Assembly: GCA_006247105.1 (NCBI GenBank)
Contig: CM016929.1
Location: 310,001 to 374,000 of the forward strand
DNA: 64,000 nt
Reading direction: 5' to 3'
From: Giardia muris
Taxonomy: Eukaryota; Fornicata; Diplomonadida; Hexamitidae
Shown: piece by piece, positions 35,966-44,842 of the stretch
Position numbering within the stretch: position 1 is the stretch's first letter
Layout: each line of letters begins with the position of its first letter
Notes under the pieces: model-generated
The model's input: only the letters and a program-made list of their open reading frames with translations
What the model was told of the DNA's origin: nothing
The model's database searches: none
Translations under genes and position numbers: made by a program

Positions 35966-36386
35966 AACGGAGACGAGATCTCCTCTTCCTCGTGGCAACA
36001 GGGAGTCAGTAAATCGAGAGTTGCGATTGTGCTCGAGACGTACGAGATGGAGATACGATGTAGAAGCCTTCTTTGGTAGGTCAGGGAGGTGGATATGAGC
36101 ATCAAACTGGTGCTTCTTGTTAATCTTCAGGGACGCTCGAGAGCTACTGTTCAGATGGAGAAATCACTCCCACGTGTCGTAGAATCATCCACAAGTATGC
36201 CTCCATCTTTGAAGGCGATGGTTCCCAGCCTTCAAGGTTGGGCTCGAATGGGTTGCGAACAGACGTCCGATAGCCACACATTACTGGTGTCAGTTGGCCT
36301 CTGAAAGCACGCGCCGAATGTTTTGATAGGCCAACGATTCTGACCACAAATGGGTTGACAAAATCGCCAACGCCCCGAAAAAGAAA
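35966..36386. other. 421-bp stretch between DHHC gene and ferredoxin
   Basis: This is one of the few gaps over 300 bp. The DHHC stop sits in AGTAGAAC, a weak poly(A)-type motif. Apart from the small frame at 36095-36304 there is no coding signal, tRNA-like B box or repeat. The last 15 bases (CCCCGAAAAAGAAA) form an A-rich initiator for ferredoxin. Confidence 0.5.
36095..36304 (+). pseudogene. Sigma-adaptin-like N-terminal fragment (doubtful)
   Basis: A 69-codon frame begins MSIKLVLLVNLQGRSRATVQ, which closely resembles the first strand and turn of clathrin-adaptor sigma subunits (the family starts M-I-x-F-I-L-x-x-N-x-Q-G-x-x-R). After about residue 20 the resemblance stops, and the frame ends far short of the 140-160 residues expected. 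In another frame a YASIF-containing stretch is found near 36190, but spacing is wrong. It could be a decayed copy, a 5' exon of a split gene, or chance. The real ferredoxin gene starts only 83 bp after its stop. Confidence 0.25.
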
Positions 36387-36566
36387 ATGCCAGTCAAGCT
36401 TATCGACGGGAAGTGCACCGGCTCTGGTGAGTGTGTTCCTGCTTGCCCTACCTCTGTTCTTGAGCTTCCTGAGGGCGCGAAGGTCGTCGTTCTTGCGAAT
36501 CTTGAGGCCTGCATCGAGTGCGGCTGCTGCGTCGCGGCCTGCCCAGAGTCTGCTCTCGAGCTCTAA
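36387..36566 (+). CDS. Small 2[4Fe-4S]-type ferredoxin
   Basis: The 59-residue protein has a bacterial-type layout with two cysteine clusters: C10, C16, C20-Pro and C42, C45, C48, C52-Pro (CIECGCCVAACP). The second half supplies a complete motif. The first motif has Ser at position 13 where CxxCxxC would have Cys, so the cluster fed by the first motif has only three cysteines from the standard positions and may be [3Fe-4S] or use another ligand. Such ferredoxins carry electrons from pyruvate:ferredoxin oxidoreductase to hydrogenase or other acceptors in anaerobes. No presequence is present, so it is likely cytosolic. The ATG follows AAAAAGAAA; TGTGAAT occurs 3' of the stop. Confidence 0.93.
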   Translation: MPVKLIDGKCTGSGECVPACPTSVLELPEGAKVVVLANLEACIECGCCVAACPESALEL

Positions 36567-36703
36567 GCGCAAGCATTTGCCGCCAGTGTGAATGAATGGA
36601 CTATTGGTTGGGGTGGCGTGCTGCTCTCCTTTCCTCTCCCACTTTCTCGGTGGGTGCGAGTGCCTGTTTACTCTGGCTATGTGCCATTATGCCATAAGGG
36701 GGC

Positions 36704-36985
36704 CTAGAGAGGACTACGGTAGAGCATGCGCTGACGGACCAAGAAGACAATGCTCCATGTGGCTACGAGGGCGAGTCCTATGATCCCGATGACTGTTGAA
36801 ACGATGATTGGGGCCAGTCCAAGTTGCTTGAAATTTGCATCCCCACGGAGGAAGGCGGACAAATCCATGCTCTCGCACACCGGCATCCCTCCAATCCCGG
36901 TCACGCAATACTCAGTCCTGCGTGGATAGGTGTAGATGAGTATCTTTTCGGTGGGTAGAGCCTCACGGCTGTGGATCCCTCGCAT
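36704..36985 (-). CDS. Small single-span membrane protein, possibly 5' incomplete
   Basis: The 93-residue frame has two cysteines in a short N-terminal part (YCVTGIGGMPVCESMD) and a strong span at about 57-83 (APIIVSTVIGIIGLALVATW). It lacks a signal peptide. A separate frame just upstream on the same strand (37147-36963) begins MLIHRVALLASTVFSLG, which looks like a signal peptide, but is in another frame and overlaps the start of the divergent gene at 37137. Joining them would need an unseen intron or a sequence error. The gene as called is therefore tentative. Confidence 0.45.
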   Translation of the reverse strand: MRGIHSREALPTEKILIYTYPRRTEYCVTGIGGMPVCESMDLSAFLRGDANFKQLGLAPIIVSTVIGIIGLALVATWSIVFLVRQRMLYRSPL

Positions 36986-37136
36986 CGTCAGTTCTGCTGA
37001 TTAAAGCTTGAGGTCTCCGAATGGAAACCGGTCGGTTTCCGCGATGGAAATGGCAGATCCTCCTCCTCCTCTTCACAGGACCGACACCACAATGCCTTCC
37101 CAGACTAAAAACAGTTGAGGCCAGAAGGGCTACTCG

Positions 37137-37943
37137 ATGGATGAGCATCAAGGAGTCCTCGGATTCTACCTTGGGGCGGGTCTCGACCCCATGAAGCCCA
37201 TCGCCTTCCCCCAGAAGCTGATCTGCACGGAGAAGACCGCGATGTCAGTCCTTCAGGAATGGCTATTTCGTTATCTCGTCCTCTATGGACTCCAATATCG
37301 AATCCGTACGACTCGAAGGACCTCCACAACCGTAATGGTCGAGCTGGAGTGCCACCGCTACGGTGAACGAGCGTCGGAATCACGAGGACAACGCCCACGA
37401 GGCCAGAAGCGCTGCAATTGTGCCCACAAGGCATATGCTACTCGCCTCGTGGGGACGGAGTGTACGGGCTGGACGGTGACGTCCGACACTCCAGCACATA
37501 CTAACCATTGCCCAGGTACTCTTGAGGACCTGGCCGCAATAACTTTGACTAGACCAGCAAAGGAGTATATGATCGCTAGATTACTGGGGGCTTCCGAGGC
37601 AGACGTGGTTGCACGGCCGAGGATCAAGCCCAAGGTCCTTCTACAACAATGTCATCAGTTTGCGATCATGAAATACTTGGAGTATTCGGGGAGTCGGCCA
37701 TGTGAGACGGTATGTGACATGCTCAAGTATCATCGTGGCCTTGTCCCGACCGCCAGGATCATCTATAACAAAATCTACGAGCTATATCGTGGGACACATA
37801 GGATCTCGAGCATACCCGCCTCGCCGCTTCAAGAGGATCACCACTATGAACCTTCCGACAATTCCGTCTCGGTCCTCCCATGTCGTCTGCTCGGTTTGGA
37901 CCACGATGACTGTCTTAGTGAGACTAGTGAGATCTTTAAGTGA
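37137..37943 (+). CDS. FAR1/WRKY-GCM1-like zinc-finger protein (MULE-related)
   Basis: The 268-residue protein has an N-terminal region that fits the WRKY-GCM1 zinc-finger superfamily as found in FAR1 factors and the N-termini of Mutator-like transposases: Cys72, a basic loop, Cys93/Cys95 (RCNCAHKAYATR), then GWTVTSDTPAHTNHCP with His121 and His124 or Cys125. In that family W-x-V followed by H-x-H completes the metal site and DNA is read by the beta sheet. No DDE transposase domain follows; the C-terminal ~140 residues are helical and then acidic. It could be a DNA-binding factor derived from a transposon. The stop is inside AGTGAAC. The upstream context of the ATG is not A-rich, so the start is less certain. 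Confidence 0.6.
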   Translation: MDEHQGVLGFYLGAGLDPMKPIAFPQKLICTEKTAMSVLQEWLFRYLVLYGLQYRIRTTRRTSTTVMVELECHRYGERASESRGQRPRGQKRCNCAHKAYATRLVGTECTGWTVTSDTPAHTNHCPGTLEDLAAITLTRPAKEYMIARLLGASEADVVARPRIKPKVLLQQCHQFAIMKYLEYSGSRPCETVCDMLKYHRGLVPTARIIYNKIYELYRGTHRISSIPASPLQEDHHYEPSDNSVSVLPCRLLGLDHDDCLSETSEIFK

Positions 37944-37945
37944 AC
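37939..37945 (+). promoter_or_regulatory. Poly(A)-type signal AGTGAAC overlapping stop
   Basis: AGTGAAC contains the TGA of the FAR1-like gene and fits AGTRAAY. Confidence 0.5.
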
Positions 37946-38007
37946 TACCGGCCGTTGGCGACGTTCCGTCAAGGTTCTATAGGCTATGAGTTGAAAAATC
38001 GGAGACG

Positions 38008-39114
38008 ATGGGCGAATCATCTGAAGCAGAAAGTGGTAATGGTAGTGGAGGTGGAGACGAGGACGATTCTTCGTTACCTCCGATCCCCGAGACACCCTTG
38101 GAATGCGCCTTCATGGATTGTGACTTTATTCGCGTACAGAGCCTTCTTCGGAAGACTCCCGAAGAGGCCGAGTCATTGGGGTTATCACGTTTAGCATTAG
38201 CGATTCTTGGTGGTTCTGTCACCGCCAAGGACATTCACACCTTCCAGGATGAAATTGGGAAGCGTCAGATCTTCAGGACAACCGCGTTGATGATCGCAAC
38301 GGGACTTAATCGAGTTGACCTAATTGAGCCATTGAGCCCTGAATATCGGGCCCAGAATGCTAATGGGGTCACTGCGCTCATGATAGCCGCCTTGAACGGT
38401 TATGACGAGGCGGTACGGCTTCTATTGGAGGTTGAGAAGGGACTTCGTGTCAAAGAGGAATGGGGTCTCCAGTCGGTTCATGGAAGACAGATAGATATTG
38501 GCCCAGGATCAACTGCACTAATGATAGCTGCTGAGCACGGGCATACGGAATGTGTCCGCATCCTTCTGGACTCGGAGGCAGGCTTACGAGGACACTATGA
38601 TTGGACCGCCCTGATGCATGCCTCTACCGAAGGGTACTTGGAATGCGTCAAGATGCTCGTCCCTTTTGAGGCCGGTATCGTCAATACCGGTGATGTAATG
38701 GCCATCAACTTTGCTGCTGCACGTGGCCATGCTGAATGTCTAAAGATACTGATGGAGTACGAAGGTGTCAAGGAAAAGGGCACCTGGTATGACGGACGTA
38801 CAACCGCCCTTATATCTGCGGCAGAACAAGGTCGTTGTGAGTGCGTCTCGCTTCTTGTAACACGTGAGGCCGGAGAACGTGATTGGACTGGATTCACAGC
38901 ACTCATGAAGGCCGTGACAAACAACAAGGTTGAGGTTATACCACTTCTGAAAGCAGAAGTGGACTTGCCTCTACTGATACCCTATCGTGCAATGGTCTTG
39001 GGGAAAACTACCATCGAGTTCGATGTAGGGGATACGGCTCTCACTATAGCGCGGTACTACAAGCATGAGGACTGTATTCGGGCACTGGAGGCACTGGAAG
39101 AGCCCAAAGAATGA
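38008..39114 (+). CDS. Ankyrin-repeat protein, Protein 21.1-like
   Basis: The 368-residue protein has an acidic Ser/Gly N-terminus (about 1-30) and then ankyrin repeats to the end. Clear repeats include GVTALMIAALNGYDEAVRLL, STALMIAAEHGHTECVRILL, WTALMHASTEGYLECVKML, NFAAARGHAECLKIL and TTALISAAEQGRCECVSLL, each followed by an E-A-G-like loop. This is the Giardia Protein 21.1 repeat style. No other domain is present. It is shorter and more regular than the ankyrin protein at 9808-11610. Role is protein-protein binding with unknown partners. Confidence 0.85.
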   Translation: MGESSEAESGNGSGGGDEDDSSLPPIPETPLECAFMDCDFIRVQSLLRKTPEEAESLGLSRLALAILGGSVTAKDIHTFQDEIGKRQIFRTTALMIATGLNRVDLIEPLSPEYRAQNANGVTALMIAALNGYDEAVRLLLEVEKGLRVKEEWGLQSVHGRQIDIGPGSTALMIAAEHGHTECVRILLDSEAGLRGHYDWTALMHASTEGYLECVKMLVPFEAGIVNTGDVMAINFAAARGHAECLKILMEYEGVKEKGTWYDGRTTALISAAEQGRCECVSLLVTREAGERDWTGFTALMKAVTNNKVEVIPLLKAEVDLPLLIPYRAMVLGKTTIEFDVGDTALTIARYYKHEDCIRALEALEEPKE

Positions 39115-39318
39115 TCCTGGGAACCTACCTCCATATCCTTTGGAGGTGATCCACCACAGACACCCATCTTCATCTGGACTAAGAACCGTCGTCCTGATTC
39201 TTCAACTTCCCAGTCCCGATCTGGGATATAGCCCCCTGCGTGTCTCGATTGAAAGATCGGACTGGTAACTGAGAATAGGTTTCAGAACCAAGAGCTAACA
39301 GTGAAGGAAAATGTACTG

Positions 39319-40338
39319 ATGACTCTACGACAGCCGTGGAAAGACTTGCGTCTCACTGGTCCTTCTAGGAGATCTTCGCGGCCACGTGTCCAGTATTCCA
39401 TGGAAGGTCGCCCTTCCAGTGATTCATATCCTTCCATGGGGATTGGAGCCCATGACCATGTCCTCTTCATGGATGAACAGATTGAAGATACTGAACGTCA
39501 AATTGCACCACCCATTCCCCGTCCGGGCTGGGATCTAGGACTAATAACCATCTGGGACGATGCTCGTCGTCATCCTTTGCCGCACAACTTGGAGCTTATC
39601 TTAGAGCAATGTAGAGACCCAGATGTCACCATATATTCGTCCTTCCCACCCCCAGACCTCTTGCGTGTGCATTTCGATACTCTCGCCGTCGTTCTTCCCG
39701 TAGTCTACGAGTCCGTACCAGAGGTATCCCATATAGGCCAGAACCTGACACGTCTGGTAGAGCTTGCAGCTCAGCTCTTACGGAGTGAGGACTTCTTACT
39801 CCTTCTTTTACATTACTTCCCAAACCGCTTCCCTATCGATCTCTCTTCACTAGATGTGGCGTCTTTGGACGCTTGTCTCATCGCCACCTTCACCCAGCGT
39901 CTCCTGAGTGTTGCGGTGGACGTGTGGGACAACCATCTGACAGACCTGTTCGTCAGCTTTCTGTCCCGGGCGTACGTCGTGTATGCACGAAGGACACGAC
40001 TAAGGCCCGTACTCGTTCCACGTTGGACTGGGCATACGCGTCTTCTTTCCCATGTCCCCGCACGATACATCCGGGTTGATGATAATGGGGTGGACTTCTA
40101 TTTCATCTACCTGGTCCTATCGTCCTACGCGCTTCTAAAGGGTTACGGTCTCGTCCGGGTACGAAGACCAACATATCGTTTATCGGAGTTGACGGAGTTC
40201 GGGCCTGTCATCGGCGTTCAATCAAGACGCCGTCTTTCTTCTCCAAAGATAGAGAGAGTGACCGTGGTATGGCCTGGGTGGGTCGACGCCTCAAACGACG
40301 TGTTCCTTTCGGCACGGGTTCGAAGGCATCGGCGTTAA
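39319..40338 (+). CDS. 339-residue protein, unknown
   Basis: The protein has a Ser/Arg/Pro-rich N-terminus (about 1-60), then a helical and strand-rich body (for example LARLVELAAQLLR-like helices and LSSLDVASLDACLIATFTQR) and a basic C-terminus. No domain was recognised and there is no signal peptide. The start is the ATG at 39319; an in-frame GTG at 39301 could extend it by six codons. Its stop is 2 bp from the stop of the convergent OGT gene. A 204-bp spacer upstream holds nothing recognisable. Confidence 0.65.
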   Translation: MTLRQPWKDLRLTGPSRRSSRPRVQYSMEGRPSSDSYPSMGIGAHDHVLFMDEQIEDTERQIAPPIPRPGWDLGLITIWDDARRHPLPHNLELILEQCRDPDVTIYSSFPPPDLLRVHFDTLAVVLPVVYESVPEVSHIGQNLTRLVELAAQLLRSEDFLLLLLHYFPNRFPIDLSSLDVASLDACLIATFTQRLLSVAVDVWDNHLTDLFVSFLSRAYVVYARRTRLRPVLVPRWTGHTRLLSHVPARYIRVDDNGVDFYFIYLVLSSYALLKGYGLVRVRRPTYRLSELTEFGPVIGVQSRRRLSSPKIERVTVVWPGWVDASNDVFLSARVRRHRR

Positions 40339-40340
40339 CC

Positions 40341-43300
40341 TCAGACGCTACGTAGAACGGGGAGACAGCCTTGTGCTCGCGCATGTGCCAGGACCTTTTC
40401 GGTTGAGAAGGTGACGGGGCACTTCCCTAGTGCCCAGTGATAGTACGTTAGTGTGAGGGAGTGGACGAGTTCGCGACACCACCGAGACAGGTCGAAGAGC
40501 GCCATTCTATTGCGCAGGATCCGCTTTCGTACATCGAGTTGGTAGGCCCTGTCCTGGGCCAATCTGACACTGACGTTGACGACCTCACGCCAGGAGGAAC
40601 AGATCAGGTCATCACAACCAAGTGTAGAGAGGAAGCTGGCAGTCTTCCTGGTTAAGAGGTATTGACCTGCTTGAGTGACAACGGGGACTCCGGCCCATAG
40701 TGCATCAAGGACGATGGTGCTTCCGTTGCACTTTGCCGTGTCGACGAAGACGTCAACCGCTAGATAGCGACGAACATGTTCGATACTGATAGGGAGGACA
40801 TTAAGGAAAATAATTCGAGGTAAGACGTCAGGGGCGTTGTGGACGAAAAAGCTCTCAATGTTCTGCTGGGACGCCGCGGGGAATTTGAGGATGGCATAGT
40901 ACGCGTTCTGGACGCGGCGCAGGATGTCCGTCATGACGTGTAGGGTCTCTAGGCTAAATTTATATATCTGGTTGAAGGTGCAGAAGAGGAAACAGTCCTC
41001 CGGGATGTTATATAGGAGGCGGATATTCTTTCGATACAAGGGTAACTCAAGCTTCAAACTCCGATCCTTCCGCTCAGGAGGGTTGTCAATCTTCTCGTTC
41101 AATGCAAGGGTTGGGGTCGGGCTCATCCTCAACGAGGTTTGAGGCAGTATGATATCTTTCGTCTTCAAGGCGGCGTTCAACAGCGGCTGGAGGTTCTTGA
41201 TGATCGCCTTTGAGTCATCGCTTGGTAATGGACTTGTGCCACCACGGATAAGCTGGATCTTGTAAAAGAGAATGTCTCCCGTGATCAGGACACGGTCATT
41301 CATCGTGATCGGGTCGTTGGAGGGCAAGGAGATGCTCGTCTTCTTCGAAGTGCTAGGCATGCTTGAAGCAATCCCACTGCTCTCGCTCGATGACTCCTCG
41401 GACGAATCGTCAAGGAAGACGTTTGGCGTGGTTCCAGGACCACCTCGTTGGACACACCCTATCGCAACCATACGCCCAGAGATCGAGTGCGACATCCCGC
41501 TGGAGATGTGCGGGCCATCACTCCCAGCCTCACGTTGGAGTAGCGCATGGACCTCCTGGAGAGGAATATCGAGAATGTTCGCCTGCTCCTCATCAAAGAT
41601 GATGTCGGTGTAGTGCAGGCTATGACTAGGGCATACGAAGCACATCGGCATTTTGATAATGTGCTCTGCGTAGAGGTGAGTCGACGTGGAGGGGATGCAG
41701 TGCCGATCGGCAAGGATGTAGTCGATATAGCTACCGTTCGTCGTCCCCCCATGGGTCCAATAGTCAATCTGGATCGGGGCTGGATGAAGTGCCAAGATTT
41801 TCCCCTCGAACGAGAAGTTATGCTGGCACATCGACAGGAGGACGGCGATTCCATCCGCATTGATCCGTAGCGCACAAAGGAGAGGATTCCCCCTATACTC
41901 CGACCCAGTCAGGTCTACAAACCCATAGCAGTGGGTCTCTATTTCGTGGCGTATCTGAGAGTCATCCGAGGGCGCGGTTGAATAAATCGTGACTTGCGCC
42001 GCGGCTTTATCGAAGTGCAGGAGCCAGGCGTGCAGCATCTGGCCCGTAGGCGTCGCGTTGACGTCGTTACACAAGATACCGATGCTCAAAGGGGTTCCAA
42101 AGCTGAGGACGTCCAGCCCGGAGCCGGATGCCTCGGAGTGTCCGGCCCCCCGCGCCCGGCGATCGAGGAACCGTTGCATAGGTTCCAGAATGTGCTCGTA
42201 GGTGAAGGCCGACCTCCCCTCTTTGAGCTTAAGCAGAAGCTCTGCAGTGGGTGGAGAGCCTGCCAGCCTAATCGGAATGTTCGAGTAGGACGAGGCGGAC
42301 ATCGAGGCGCGAAGGTTGAAGCTATTAACGGGACTTTGCATCTTCTGAGACCTCTGCTTCAAGTTTCCAGCACTGCCGTGTTGACAGACGAGAGGGCTAC
42401 TACCGGTGATGGCACCTGGGCCGGGGAGGAGAAGGCTTGAAGCCGACTTCAACAAGGAGAGCGTGGAACCAGACCGTGTGATTCCTGGGGTGGCCAGAAC
42501 GGAAGTCTCGGCGATGGAACGCGTCCATTGGGTGTTCTGGTCCGAAAACCGCTTGCAGATGAAGAGGATCTGCGAGTTCGATAGGCCATAGAGGTAGCAA
42601 TGGTACGGCATGAGTGGGGGGAGCGCTTGTAACGAGGACGTGTACGGATTCTTGGGATGAGTGTTGGCCGCGTAGTTGTACTCCGTCATGCAGTCGCTGA
42701 TTATCTGCGACATTTTCCGCATGTCTGCCCCATAGTCGTAGAAGATCCCGAGGACCTGCTTGACGTGCATATAGTTGCAAAAGGCATGCCGATTGTCGGG
42801 GTCCAGACGGAGACACTCCTGAAAGTCTGCGAAGGCGGCCTCGAAGCGGTTGGTCTCGGCGTGAAGGATCCCACGCGCGAGGTACGCGTCCACGCTTCTT
42901 CGATTCAGCTCTATGGCCTTTGTGTAGTACTGAAGGGCCTTCCGATGGTCGCCCTCGGCCCGGAGGACATTACCGATGTGATAATATGGCTCGGCGTATG
43001 ACCGATACGCGCGGTTGCAATACAAGAAGTTACTGATGGCTTGGTTTTTCAAGCCATCGCGCAGCAGTATCTCGCTATAAAAGTTCAGAGCGGGAGCGCA
43101 CTCCGGGTTCAGCTTGAGGGCGAGCTTAAAGCACTTCTTCGCCAGGGGGGTGTACATTGGCATGTGAAGGCGCGAGTAGCTGATCCCGAGCTTACAAAAG
43201 AGGATCGCGGCGTACTTCCGCTCCGAACCCTTATAAATCGCCAACAATCTCGACTCGATCAGAGGCCTTTCGAAGTACCGAGCTGTTGATGCATTGAACC

Positions 43301-44741
43301 CGATCTCGGGAGGGGCCAATAAGTACATCGATGCCGTCGACGTTACCGGACGGCCCTCCTCGGCTTGCTCCATTTCTTGCACATCCGGGACGCTCACAAT
43401 GTTCACGTCCGAGACGTCGTATGCCTGTGCCAGCTCCTTCCGAACCGAGTCCAAAAGAGCCAGCAGATACTCCGTGGCGATGTCCACGGAGGTCAACGCG
43501 TTCGCTTTCGAGATCTTGGCGAGCATGCAGCCCTGATGGAACTCCGCAGACGTGAAGTGCTCAATAGACTCGTCGAAGAACTCCAAGGCCTTCTGCGGCT
43601 GCCCCATCTCGTCCGAGATGAGTGTCCCCAGGTTGAACGCCACCTCTCCAAGCCCCATTGCCGAGATCTCTCGCCGCTGGTTCAAGGCGGAGCAGAAGGC
43701 GTCCGTGGCATCGAGGAAGTTCCCCTGCCGCTGGAGGGCAATCCCATACGCCACATACCTGCTGAACGTCGGCTCGTAATCGATGGCCTCCTTGAAATTT
43801 CGGACCGCGCCGGAGAGTTTTCCCTGACCCAGCTGCATGATGGCAAGGTTGTAGTGCGTCATCGCGCACAGCTCGGGATCCAGGCCCTGGCCGGAGAAGG
43901 GCCCTTCGGTCCGAGACGAGAGTCGAGAAGTTTGCTCAGTATTTGTCGATCCGCCATCGTACTCTCCGGAAGACACGTCCTGGGTGCCATTACGCTTTCG
44001 GCAAGGCTCGAAGGTCGTAGCACTGACGGATCCCCCCCTTGACGCCTCCGGATTGGAAGTAGGTCTAGTTGATATCAATATTGGGGAGGGTAAACTACTG
44101 ACGCAGCTCTCTTCCGCCTCGTTCAAGAGGTGCAAGGCGGAGGTGAGGCTTTCCAGGGCCTCTGCATAACACCCACGCTGGTGCAAGCAGATTCCGAGGT
44201 CGTTATGGACAATCAACGAAAGATTCTGCCTATTCAGCCCATACTTTAGGAAGGGGAGCCATTCGGAGGGCAACTCGCCAGGCGAATAGAAGGAGTCCTT
44301 GGTCTGTGCGGCAAGCATGGAGACGACGCGCTTGAGAGCCTTTTCAGCCGCGGCAGCTCTTTTCTCTTGCAAATCGATCGCGGCTAGGAGCTGGTATGCA
44401 CGTGCCTTGGAGGTATCGTGCTGGGTATCATTGTCGCCGATGTATTTCCGAAGGACGGCCGCAGAATCCGATGGTAGGTGAAGTCTTAAGAGGGCAGTGG
44501 CGAAGGCAAGGCATATAGCCTCCCGAACCACAATGTGCTCATCAGAGGCGCCCGTGTTTGCCACCTCGAGATCCTGCGACGCTTGTAGCCAATGGTTCAG
44601 GTGGATATGCGCTTGTCCACGCACAAAGTGTAGGAGCGTCCGTTCTGACGCCGCCCGTGACTGGGAAAGGCAGTCCGACGCCTCTAAGACTGCCTCTGTA
44701 TAGCTCCGACGGTCAAATAGGAGAGCTAGCCTGGAGAACAT
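40341..44741 (-). CDS. OGT: SPY/OGT-type O-glycosyltransferase with TPR domain
   Basis: The 1466-residue protein has N-terminal TPR repeats (to about residue 660; for example KALQYYTKAIELNRRSVDAY and AFADFQECLRLDPDNRHAF) and a split GT41 catalytic domain. N-Cat starts near 885 (LSIGILCNDV) and includes LRINADGIAVLLSM, LHPAPIQIDYWTHGG and a DYILAD block. C-Cat includes YNIPEDCFLFCTFNQIYKFS (about 1245; Lys of FNQIYK aligns with the UDP-contacting lysine), DVFVDTAKCNGST and LWAGVPVVTQAG. About 200 Ser-rich residues separate the two, longer than usual. GT41 enzymes add O-GlcNAc or O-fucose to Ser/Thr of nuclear and cytosolic proteins. The H-P-T-S-H site of human OGT aligns with ATPTGQ, so the histidine looks replaced. 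Confidence 0.9.
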   Translation of the reverse strand: MFSRLALLFDRRSYTEAVLEASDCLSQSRAASERTLLHFVRGQAHIHLNHWLQASQDLEVANTGASDEHIVVREAICLAFATALLRLHLPSDSAAVLRKYIGDNDTQHDTSKARAYQLLAAIDLQEKRAAAAEKALKRVVSMLAAQTKDSFYSPGELPSEWLPFLKYGLNRQNLSLIVHNDLGICLHQRGCYAEALESLTSALHLLNEAEESCVSSLPSPILISTRPTSNPEASRGGSVSATTFEPCRKRNGTQDVSSGEYDGGSTNTEQTSRLSSRTEGPFSGQGLDPELCAMTHYNLAIMQLGQGKLSGAVRNFKEAIDYEPTFSRYVAYGIALQRQGNFLDATDAFCSALNQRREISAMGLGEVAFNLGTLISDEMGQPQKALEFFDESIEHFTSAEFHQGCMLAKISKANALTSVDIATEYLLALLDSVRKELAQAYDVSDVNIVSVPDVQEMEQAEEGRPVTSTASMYLLAPPEIGFNASTARYFERPLIESRLLAIYKGSERKYAAILFCKLGISYSRLHMPMYTPLAKKCFKLALKLNPECAPALNFYSEILLRDGLKNQAISNFLYCNRAYRSYAEPYYHIGNVLRAEGDHRKALQYYTKAIELNRRSVDAYLARGILHAETNRFEAAFADFQECLRLDPDNRHAFCNYMHVKQVLGIFYDYGADMRKMSQIISDCMTEYNYAANTHPKNPYTSSLQALPPLMPYHCYLYGLSNSQILFICKRFSDQNTQWTRSIAETSVLATPGITRSGSTLSLLKSASSLLLPGPGAITGSSPLVCQHGSAGNLKQRSQKMQSPVNSFNLRASMSASSYSNIPIRLAGSPPTAELLLKLKEGRSAFTYEHILEPMQRFLDRRARGAGHSEASGSGLDVLSFGTPLSIGILCNDVNATPTGQMLHAWLLHFDKAAAQVTIYSTAPSDDSQIRHEIETHCYGFVDLTGSEYRGNPLLCALRINADGIAVLLSMCQHNFSFEGKILALHPAPIQIDYWTHGGTTNGSYIDYILADRHCIPSTSTHLYAEHIIKMPMCFVCPSHSLHYTDIIFDEEQANILDIPLQEVHALLQREAGSDGPHISSGMSHSISGRMVAIGCVQRGGPGTTPNVFLDDSSEESSSESSGIASSMPSTSKKTSISLPSNDPITMNDRVLITGDILFYKIQLIRGGTSPLPSDDSKAIIKNLQPLLNAALKTKDIILPQTSLRMSPTPTLALNEKIDNPPERKDRSLKLELPLYRKNIRLLYNIPEDCFLFCTFNQIYKFSLETLHVMTDILRRVQNAYYAILKFPAASQQNIESFFVHNAPDVLPRIIFLNVLPISIEHVRRYLAVDVFVDTAKCNGSTIVLDALWAGVPVVTQAGQYLLTRKTASFLSTLGCDDLICSSWREVVNVSVRLAQDRAYQLDVRKRILRNRMALFDLSRWCRELVHSLTLTYYHWALGKCPVTFSTEKVLAHARAQGCLPVLRSV

Positions 44742-44842
44742 CTAATTTATCCTAGCGTGTCCTCGTTGAAGGATTTCCCAGCCCCACCCCACGCGCCCAT
44801 TGAGGCCTCACGCCCTCAAACCCTAGATGGTCGTGGACCTGG

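Noticed and set aside
36592..36783. 63-codon open frame downstream of ferredoxin
   Set aside because: It begins within the likely poly(A) signal of ferredoxin, has no recognisable features and overlaps the minus-strand TM gene.
43365..44042. 225-codon open frame on the plus strand
   Set aside because: It is antisense to the TPR region of OGT; composition mirrors helical repeats and no start context is present.
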